Assembly: GCA_030765045.1 (NCBI GenBank)
Contig: CM060965.1
Location: 22,541,585 to 22,605,584 of the forward strand
Direction: 5' to 3'
DNA length: 64,000 nucleotides
Origin: Tenodera sinensis
Lineage: Eukaryota > Arthropoda > Insecta > Mantodea > Mantidae
Of this stretch, positions 56,272 through 64,000 are shown one piece after another. Position 1 is the stretch's first letter. The number at the start of each line of letters is the position of its first letter. A program made the position numbers and the translations under genes. The notes below the pieces were generated by a model. The model was not told the DNA's origin and searched no databases. It saw only the letters and a program-made list of their open reading frames with translations.

Positions 56272-57779
56272 GCGTTCCACTCTTAGAAGACAGTATGGAG
56301 TTAAATGGGACATCTCTGTCTCTATCTAGCGCATACAAGTTGCCATTAGCCGCGTCCTTTTCTAACCTCGCGCTGTTGTCAGATTCCTAATAGCATGGTA
56401 TAAATAGTCATTTGGTATAAATTTCAGATTTGAACACATTATCCTATGCAGAATTTTTTTTCCCTATCAGGTTATATCCTTTTCAGAGTCATTATACATT
56501 TCTATAGGCCCAAAGTTCTTCAGAAAACGTTTTTTTTTCAATAGCAGTCCGATATTTGCTGTTTCTATACTCATCACGCACTAACTAACAAACTAACTGC
56601 TAGAATGTATTTATATTTTTTTCTTAGGTAGAGTAAACTATAGTGCTACTACCTGCCTACTTTGAATTCTCTATGTTTACCCAGTTAAGTGTTATAATTT
56701 TTTAAATTAAATGTTTTCGGAAAATTTTATATCTGTGCACTGCAAAAGTTACGCAGTGTGAAACGTTTTTGTTATTGAGTTTACATCAGGGAACCAGCGA
56801 GAACAAATGTTGAGGAAGGTCGGAGAAAGTTTTTAAAATAAACCAAAAGGCAGTAACCTCTTTCTTTTATCCAGTAAGGCAAACAAAAGGTATTCATCTA
56901 TTCAGCGTCAGGCCTGACACGGAAGATAGTATAAGGAGCAGCACTAACATTAGTTCGAAAGAAACCGTGTGTGTAACTGTGAGCTGTTATTGCGATATTT
57001 GTTTAATATTTTTGTAAATATTTGTAGTTATGGAGGGGGAAGCTTGGAAGAGACGATATGTTGGTAAATAAAGAAGTAAGGAACGCCAAATAATTATGAA
57101 TGTGTTCGATTATTTTTGAAGCAAGATGCGTGTAAGGCAGTAAAAGAAACAGCTAAGGCTATTGAGTGTTCAGAAGCAGTAGTGTATGATTAAAAAGGAA
57201 CTAATGAAAGGACCTCTAAGAACGCCATCGAAAAAGAAAGCAAAAAGGGCGGGACTACACAAAACGCTAGGTTAACGCAATATGATTGAATAGTGCAAGG
57301 TGGAGTGCGGCGAATTGTTCATTCTTTACAGTTTGCAAATATTCCACCCACGCTGAATATAATTTTGTCACAGTTCAACAGTGATGAGACCCTACCAAAT
57401 TTCTCAAGGGCCACTCTTAGTCGGCTCTTACATGATTTGGGGTTCGAATATGAAAGAAAGGGTAACAAGTGCATAATAATAGAAAGAGACATCGATATCA
57501 TCAGATGGCGACATAAATATCTAAAAAACATAAAAATGTTTAGGGACCAGCGGAAATCAATTGTTTATACAGACGAGTCATTTGTAAATTTAGGTCATAC
57601 AGTAACAAAGGCGTGGAGGGATAACAAAGTTAAAAGTGCCCGTCTCGTCAAGCAGCAATTGAAGGACTAAGTACAGGACTCAGGCCACCTCGAGTCGCTC
57701 GCGGAGAGAGATTCGCAACTAGTACATGTTGCAACACTGCGCTCCATTTAACGTGTACTGTCTTCTAAGGGTGGAACGC
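56272..57779 (+). mobile_element. Tc1/mariner-like DNA transposon, internally decayed
   Basis: The terminal inverted repeats are GCGTTCCACTCTTAGAAGAC then AGTA (left) and, read inward from the right end, GCGTTCCACCCTTAGAAGAC then AGTA, with one mismatch in 24 bases. A weaker match (GTTAAATGG) lies further in. The left end is preceded by TA. On the right, GCTTTA intervenes before MIE sequence, so a clean TA duplication is not visible. It holds a broken transposase and lacks the C-terminal catalytic part, so it cannot move by itself. Confidence 0.88.
57029..57670 (+). pseudogene. Tc1/mariner-superfamily transposase, broken and truncated
   Basis: The enzyme would cut and rejoin transposon ends using three acidic residues. 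An upstream frame starting near 57029 has IMNVFDYF then stop, KQDACKAVKETAKAIECSE (a helix-turn-helix-like start) and more stops. After a frame change the open part (57293-57670) reads GVRRIVHSLQ, then TLSRLLHDLGFEYERKGNK and RDIDIIRWRHKYLKNIKMF, typical of the DNA-binding and linker region of this insect family. SIVYTDESFVNLGHTVTKAW follows; YTDES holds the first catalytic Asp. The frame ends soon after and the right inverted repeat follows within about 85 bp. The second and third catalytic blocks are therefore deleted. Confidence 0.82.
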
Positions 57780-57914
57780 GCTTTAATATTCCTCTTATAC
57801 CTACAAGGAAATAATCAATAAGATAATTTGTACAAATGTTTATCTCAACTAACACAAAGAAGATATAGTATTAAGAACTTGCAAAAATGGTTAGTATAAG
57901 AGTAGAGAAAGTAT
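57780..57914 (-). mobile_element. MIE element, TCTGATG-side remainder of the interrupted copy
   Basis: AATATTCCTCTTATACCTAC, AAGGAAATAATCAATAAG and TAAGAGTAGAGAAAGTATG continue the copy that started at 55676. The outermost 24 bp (CATGTGAGTGCAACACATCA) are missing. Confidence 0.87.
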
Positions 57915-58164
57915 GAGGAAACATTATGGAAACACTATTTCAAACACGCAAAAAGTTGTATGACTTATTTCTTGAAGAGTGAATAAAAACGTTTTTTGTG
58001 AAAAACCCCTTTTTTTCAGATAAGACGCGTAAGACATAAACTATAAAATGTATAACTATGTTATACAAACATGTACAAAATTAATTCAACTCACAATTGT
58101 TTGCAAGAAAATTCAAGTTATAAACCTTATTCGTTATGCAATTATCATACACTTTGGTAGGTTA
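57915..58164. other. Unassigned spacer
   Basis: No gene recognised. Confidence 0.3.
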
Positions 58165-58700
58165 ACCAAAATCATTCCCTCTCGTATTACTTCGGAAGAC
58201 TTTGGGCTTGAAGTGCAGAGCGCGTTGCTGTCGCGTTAGCTCCCCGCGGTAGTACGCTTAGAGAAGTGAAAGAACTTCCGATAAACTGGGTAACTTCCTC
58301 TCGAGTATCTCGTCGCGAGGGGGTTAGCTTGGATCGGTTCCGAATTGCCCATTGCAAACGGGACCCTGTTCCTCTTTGTCCACTGTGCGACAACCTATCG
58401 TCGGTCCGTCACATACTGCTAGTGTTTCCCTAGCACACCTTCGAAACTCCCTGCAACTGCTTGTCAGTCTTGCAGAGTTCTTGGCGTACGATGAACAAGC
58501 GGTCGAAAGTGCCCTGAGATTTTTAGCTAAGATAAGTATGAGCCTGAGAGTTTGGAACTTTAGATATTGAAATTGTATACTTTTCGACCTTTTTTATAAC
58601 TTTTAATTCTAGTTTTGTATATTTGTATATTATTTTCCTTTTTACTGGTACTTTTATATTGAAATTTGTCGGCGGTTTTTGCCATGAACCTACATCAAAT
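58165..58700 (+). mobile_element. I/R1-like non-LTR retrotransposon, 3'-end copy C
   Basis: The plus strand encodes SEDFGLEVQSALLSR then a stop. In other frames it gives segments that parallel copy B: AACTTCCGATAAACTGGGTA corresponds to the LPINWVTS segment, CCTCTTTGTCCACTGTGCG to the C-P-L-C-D segment, and LRNSLQLLVSLAEFLAYDE to LRDSLQLPDRLAEVLADDK. The 3' UTR runs to about 58700 (TTTTGCCATGAACCTAC). It is 5'-truncated after the RNase H domain and has frameshifts. Confidence 0.72.
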
Positions 58701-60254
58701 GAAATCGAAAATCGTTACACTCGGTAAACTATATTACTATATTGATGGAAATTACGACTATATTATTTTAAAATCAACCTTTTGGTTGTCTTGAGCTCAT
58801 TACTCTAAGATGTGTGGTCTACCAATAATGCAGATTCCAGGTAAACTGAGGCAAGAGTAGATTCGTCATTCTTTATCTAAATAAACCTGTTTATTATTGG
58901 CGCGTTTTCATTTATTTTAGCGAGCTCAGAAAAATGTTTTTTCCCCGCTCTAGGAAAGGTAGTACGAGACGTTTTCCTTGGATGCATTTTCTCTTCTTTC
59001 TTTTCTTTTTCCTTTCTTTCTTTTTGTTGCTGTTATAAGGAGCAAAGGAAACCAAGCTGAGGTTGTGAACGACTTGGCTACTACGACAAAGGGAGAATAT
59101 AATTTTGTTTGGGTAAACGTGTTAGTTCCTTTTCCCAGAGTTCTGCCAGAAAAAAATAAAAGAAAACAAAAAGAATGAGAAGATATCTCTCGTCGTTTTC
59201 GCAAAATCTAGTTGCTTTCTTCCTTTGTTCTTTCAAAATACCTCAGATGAATCTTGAGACAAAAGAAAGACAATTTTATTTCCAAAGTGTTGTGAAGCAC
59301 GTGATGTTCCAAACAAAGCTTATGTAGGAGTATAAATTGGCGGCCCTGGGACCATTAGGGCTAGTCTCTGAAAAGGGCACTTTATGTATGCGTTCGTAAA
59401 TTATTTTATCAACAATAATGGTTGATTGATTAAAAGAGAACCCTCTAGGCTTCCCTGCATGCGACAATTACATTAACTTATCCAGCGATCCTTTCGAAAA
59501 TCTTTTAAAGGTTAAAAATTGTAGATATCTGTTCCTTGGATAGCTCCTAGGTTCTCTTTTTTACCTCTTTAATACCTATTTTTCTTAAGGTTTAATATTT
59601 TCGTAATTATGACAAAAGTAATTTATCTACTACTACAATAATCAGGTCGCAGTTACCAGGCAATAAAAACTATACTTTATATTGTAAGAAAACACAAAAA
59701 CGCTGTCAAAACATAAAATATATGTTCAAAAAACGTAAAATACGCTTTACTGGTGATCATCCATAACCTATTTTCCTTGATAATATGTATTCCAGCATTG
59801 ATAGTTGTTGTAATATTGTAACCTCTACAATTTGGACTGCTTTTAATTTTTTTCCAATGAATCGTGAATTAAATTCACATATGAAACTAACACCAACATT
59901 GTATATCATGGTTTTTCCTTCCAAATCCCATATTACTCTTTCTCTAAACATATCATTTACGTAATAAATAAATTTCACTCAATATACTAATCCTAAAACA
60001 TACACAAAAATAGACATAACCTAAAATACTTCAGACAACATCTTACAAAATTAGGATTAGTAACTCGCGGCTACTAGAACAAGTCTTTCGTTACTAAACC
60101 TCTACTTTTGTCAGTAGTACTCCAAACATCCATTTCACTGGAGATGGAGATATCTAATCTCACTGAAATTGCTAGAGTAACAAGGATTTTGGAGTGGACA
60201 ACTGAAGCGTGCATTTCCGTAACGTTCACAGGAAAAATTATTTAAACTTGTCTT
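58701..60254. other. Unassigned AT-rich region
   Basis: About 1.5 kb with no recognised gene. A CTTT-rich stretch lies at 58988-59030. Confidence 0.35.
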
Positions 60255-60420
60255 ATTTCGTAGTCAACTTTGTTGTAGGGCAACATCTGTTTCGGTTTTA
60301 CTGTATGGATTGAAGACATGGGCAACTAGAAAGAAAGATTAGAGCTAACTACAAACGGAAAAAATGAAACAAAAGGATATACACGACTACATCATGTTAC
60401 AAATAAAGAAATAAGAAAAT
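60255..60420 (+). pseudogene. Non-LTR retrotransposon ORF2 fragment (post-RT region)
   Basis: One frame reads TSVSVLLYGLKTWATRKKD then two stops and LQTEKMK. The block L-L-Y-G-x-x-T-W with following K-K-x and E-M-K is the familiar conserved region downstream of the reverse transcriptase in several non-LTR clades. The following QKDIHDYIMLQ resembles the V-x-G-Y-T-R-x-D segment only loosely. It is a short, broken fragment, from a different family than copies A-C. Confidence 0.5.
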
Positions 60421-60463
60421 AATTATACATTCATTAAAAGAAAAGATACAACACAGACAAAAA

Positions 60464-60960
60464 TCTGATGTGTTGCACTCACATGACTTTCTCTACTCTT
60501 GTACTAACCATTCTTACATACTCTTATTCCTATATCTTCTTCGTGTTAGTTGAGATAAACATTTGTACAAATTATCTTATTGCTTATTTCCTTGTAGGTA
60601 CAAGGGGAATATTAGAATACAGTAGAATTTGTGCGACAGTCAAATCTTTTAAAGCTTTGAGATTTAGTTCTCTTTGCACACTTAATAAATATAAAAATTG
60701 AACAACGATGTTTCATTTCACGAAAGTTATGTTTTCCGAAACCCACATACATAACAAGAAATATCTTCGAAATGGTTCCCTCTACAAGAAAATTTATTCA
60801 GACATAAATTGTGTATTTTAGCAAGATCTACAGGTTTTTTATAGTATAATTTGGTCTATCTGTAACGGTTTACTAGTTATGCAAATGTCATCCAGAGTAA
60901 ATACGACTACAGGGGCTATAGCCAGAAAATACAAGATGTACATTTCATTTGTCATAAAAA
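60464..60960 (+). mobile_element. MIE element, TCTGATG half
   Basis: It starts AAAAATCTGATGTGTTGCAC and runs well preserved to CATTTCATTTGTCATAAAAA (60960), where it stops before the CATATGACATTTTAATC block. The hairpin half is missing. Confidence 0.9.
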
Positions 60961-61117
60961 ATTGTTGGAGCGTTCGATCATATTAAACTCCACCGACAAT
61001 CACAACACAGAGGAAGATGGAAAATCTGAAGGAAAGGCGACTCAAAAAGCATAACATTAAAACAATACCAGGAGAAAAATACCAATCGGTTGCGGAATTC
61101 AATGTCATTCTGGCAGG

Positions 61118-61195
61118 TTGTCACAGTAGCTCAGAGGTTAGAGCACCCGCATGGTAAGTGAGGGTCTGTGATTGAAATCCCATCTGTAGTATTGA
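61118..61195 (+). repeat. tRNA-derived SINE head
   Basis: Box A TAGCTCAGAGGTTAGAGCAC and a degraded box B (GTGATTGAAATCCCA) have normal spacing. An anticodon-arm-like stretch (CCGCATGGTAAGTGAGGG) lies between them. The SINE tail was not identified. Confidence 0.55.
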
Positions 61196-61639
61196 ATTTT
61201 TCAGTTCCGATTCTGCCTCTCAAACATTGCCCATACACGGCTTGTGTGCTTAAAAGCACGAACAATATGTTTGTGGGCACAAACAAATAATAATTAAAAC
61301 AATATTCCTGCCACCAAAAAAAGCTGAGACATTGTGAGAAAACAATCTTTCTTTTAAAACATCTCCTGTCAATGTGTAAAGGCATATATAGGACACAGAT
61401 GTCTTAGATTGAGGAGATATGAGGAACACAAATGCAATCTACAACTACTACGACCAGAAAAATCTGCAATAGCACAGCATAGTCCCGACAATGCTCACAA
61501 AATTTTATTTAATGATGTCGCATTTTTACACTGCAGTCAGTGACATTAAGGCAGACTCCTAAAAGAGGCACTTGAGAGCCAAATAATGCTAATAGGAACA
61601 ACGGCCTACGACTGAGCACAGCTGGATAGGAATACTTAA
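61196..61639. other. Unassigned region
   Basis: No gene recognised; part may be the body of the SINE at 61118. Confidence 0.3.
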
Positions 61640-62390
61640 AAGAAGGTGTGTATGCGTCAGTGTCTCAGTCTGTGTGTCTGTCAGTCTGTGAACAGCATAA
61701 CTCAAAAACCAAACGTCGATTAAAAACCAAAGTTGGTATTTAAGTTTAATGTCTTTCAAGGATGCGACACTAACATTTTGAAGAAAATAGTCCCACCGTA
61801 AACTAACCTTTACATGGAAAGTTTTTCGATAATTTTGATTTTCTTGAAACTGACTCTAACGATTTTAATTAAAACTTCATATGTTTGAGATGTTTGTATA
61901 ACAAATGAAATGTATATCTTGAATTTTCTGCCTATAGCCCCTGTATTCGTATTTACTCTGGACGACTTTTGCATAACTGGTAAACCGTTAGAGATAGACC
62001 AAATTATACTATACAAAAAAGGTAGATCTTGCTAAAATACACAATTTATATCTCAATAAATTTTCTTGTAGGGTGAACCATTTCGGAGATATTCCTTGTC
62101 ATGTGTGTGAGTTTCGGAAAACCTCCAACTTTCGTGAGATGGAACATCGTTGTTCATTTTTATATGTTAATCGTGCAAAGAGAACGGAATCTCAAAGGTC
62201 AAAAAGATTTGATTATCGCACAAAGCCTACTGTATTCTAATATTCCCCTTGCACCTACAAGTAAATAAGCAATAAGACAATTTCTACAAATGTTTATTTT
62301 AACTAACACGAAGAAGATATAGGAATAAGAGTTTGTAAGAATGGTTAGTACAAGAGTAGAGAAAGCCATGTGAGTGCAACACATCAGATT
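61640..62390 (-). mobile_element. MIE element, hairpin end missing
   Basis: It starts at the array site (GTGTGTATGCGTCAGTG) and runs complete to CACATCAGATTTTTT at 62390. The outer ~120 bp with the hairpin is absent. It faces the copy at 60464 in inverted orientation. Confidence 0.88.
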
Positions 62391-63364
62391 TTTTAAGTTT
62401 AAGTTCCTTTAACTGGTTAAGTCATGTCGGACATGAATGAAATGATGCTCAAATGAGCCCTGGGTGCATAGATCTTGGCAATCTTTCAGGATAAAGGAAA
62501 ACCGCGAAAACAACCTTATCTAGGAAACTAAGAAATAAACGAGCAACTAATACCTTCACAGGACGAGAACCTTTCTTGGGTTCAAATACAATACAAACTT
62601 CCGTTCGTGATGAAACCCAAAACCAATAAGGCAGATAATAAGCTTGAGAACAAACTAAGTAACTCGGTTAGGCTAACCAAGCCACAACTTGGAAGAGTTA
62701 CCTATAAGATATATAACTGGACATTGGACCACGAAGGGGGTCTTTTCTCATTTATTGTATAGCTTGGCCCTTCAGGGGCTGCCGCGCCGGGGTTTAGTTT
62801 TAGCGATAGTCTGAAGGTCACTTGCCTTAATCATATAAGTAAGAGAGTTTTCATTTGAAACAATTGGCTCATCAAACACTTGACATACGCTATGAATGTC
62901 AACAGTGTCAAAGATAATGCTGACGAATGACTATTTTAGTGATTCAGTCGCCGCAAAAGGTCATGGTGAAGGTTATCGTAGATGAATGTAGAAAACATCG
63001 TTAGAAGTGATTGAAAACAGGTTTGACGATGATCGGTATGTAAAAATATTAGTGGAATAGATACTCTTTCATGTCTTATTGCCATAAAACAGTAAATTTG
63101 TTATTCTTTCAGCTGATAATGCAATTGATGCAGTCTAGCCAACTAAAAAATTACATTGCTTTATTGGTATACCTTTTAACTTTCAATGAAATTAATCTGA
63201 AATTAATATTTCTTAAACACCTGGTCTTCCCCTTCAGAAATTGCAATAAATAAGACTGAATATATCATTGCAAACATTTATGTTCATCTAATGTCTTTAA
63301 AGGTAAAAGTATTCTTTAAAAATAAGACCTCCAGGTAAAATTCATGTTGGTCAGTGACAAAAAA
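62391..63364. other. Unassigned region
   Basis: No gene recognised. A GC-rich patch, GGCCCTTCAGGGGCTGCCGC, lies at about 62766-62785. Confidence 0.3.
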
Positions 63365-64000
63365 TCCACCCAAATATTCGAGGTAGAGATTTCACAGGAA
63401 ATATGTTTTGCGACCCCCTGAATCTAAAAAAAGCATTTTTTTTAGAAAAAGGTCCGTGTGTGTATGTCTGTGTGTGTGTGTGTTTGTGTATCTCTCAGTC
63501 TGTGGACAGCATAACTCAAAAACGAAAAGTCGGTTAAAAACCAAAGTTGGTATATAAGTTTAATGTCTTTCAAGTATGCGACACGAAGATTTTGAAGAAA
63601 ATAGCCCAACCCTAAACTACCCTTTACACGGAAAATTTTTCGAAAATTTTAATTTTCTTGAAAATGGCTATAACGATTTTGATTAAAATGTTATATGTTT
63701 GAGATATTTTTATGGTAAATGAAATGTATATCTTGCATTTTCTGGCTATAGCCCCTGTAGTCGTATTTACTCTGGACGACTTTTGCATAGCTGGTAAACC
63801 GTTAGAGATAGACCAAATCATACTACACAAAAAAGGTAGATCTTACTAAAATACACAATTTATGTCTAAATAAATTTTCTTGTAGGGTGAACCATTTCGG
63901 AGATATTCTTTGTTATGTGTGTGAGTTTCGGGAAACTTAGAACTTTCGTGAAATGGATCATCGTTGTTCTTTTTTTTTATATGTTAAGTGTGCAAAGACA
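63365..64000 (-). mobile_element. MIE element, runs off the window end
   Basis: It starts at ATCCACCCAAATATTCGAGG, so the outermost hairpin part is missing. It has a short TG run at the array site and continues well preserved to GTGTGCAAAGACA at the window edge. Confidence 0.9.

Overview
The window looks like intergenic or intronic DNA from a large, repeat-rich insect genome. I see one convincing host coding exon: a phase 1-1 immunoglobulin-like exon on the minus strand (6517-6897). Almost everything else recognisable is transposon-derived or simple-sequence DNA. A polyneopteran insect (cockroach or termite) is my best guess. It rests on remembered resemblance of the I/R1-like retrotransposon ends, the SINE 3' tails and the Tc1/mariner remnants to blattodean repeats, and no search was run.

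The dominant feature is one interspersed family, called MIE here (microsatellite-bearing interspersed element; a label for this annotation only). I count 27 recognisable recent copies or fragments and 6 much older relatives. By my boundaries they add up to about 18.7 kb, roughly 29% of the window. A complete copy is about 800-910 bp. In the orientation used for strand here it starts TCTGATGTGTTGCACTCACATG. A 12-bp motif ACTTTCTCTACT follows about 22 bp in, and the same motif returns inverted (AGTAGAGAAAGT) at the far end, overlapping a small hairpin (CTACT-TACC-AGTAG). About 120-200 bp from that end lies a fixed array site, usually (TG/CA)n beside CTGTCCACAGACTGACAG. Both termini sit against runs of A. 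This layout resembles HINE/DINE-1-type non-autonomous Helentrons, but no canonical Helitron CTRR end is visible, so the class is a hypothesis.

Layout. 1-6430: MIE copies and a ~300-bp perfect (AAT)n array. 6517-6897: the Ig exon. 7.2-8.3 kb: a tRNA-type SINE and an LTR. 9.4-25.7 kb: MIE copies, LTR pieces, a ~700-bp (TTA)n array and a mariner-like remnant. 25.7-28.2 kb: two head-to-tail minus-strand copies of an I/R1-like non-LTR retrotransposon with decayed reverse transcriptase and RNase H; a third copy end lies at 58.2-58.7 kb. 28.3-34.7 kb: recent and ancient MIE copies, a GACTTGACTG-type minisatellite, a SINE, a mariner-like remnant and an LTR. 35.9-40.5 kb: MIE copies, a cluster of four related SINEs and a ~409-bp foldback MITE. 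40.5-55.6 kb: more MIE, LTR and SINE pieces, including an LTR end followed by a primer-binding site matching the 3' end of tRNA-Leu. 55.7-57.9 kb: an MIE copy split by a ~1.5-kb Tc1/mariner-like element with ~24-bp inverted ends. 58-64 kb: non-LTR fragments and MIE copies.

The genes do not form a pathway. What the window records is a transposon history: ancient MIE relatives, LTR and SINE insertions, a burst of recent MIE copies, then insertions into those. There is also repeated growth of different simple repeats at particular positions in the MIE element. All boundaries are read by eye and should be taken as +/-10-20 bp unless a splice site or inverted repeat fixes them.
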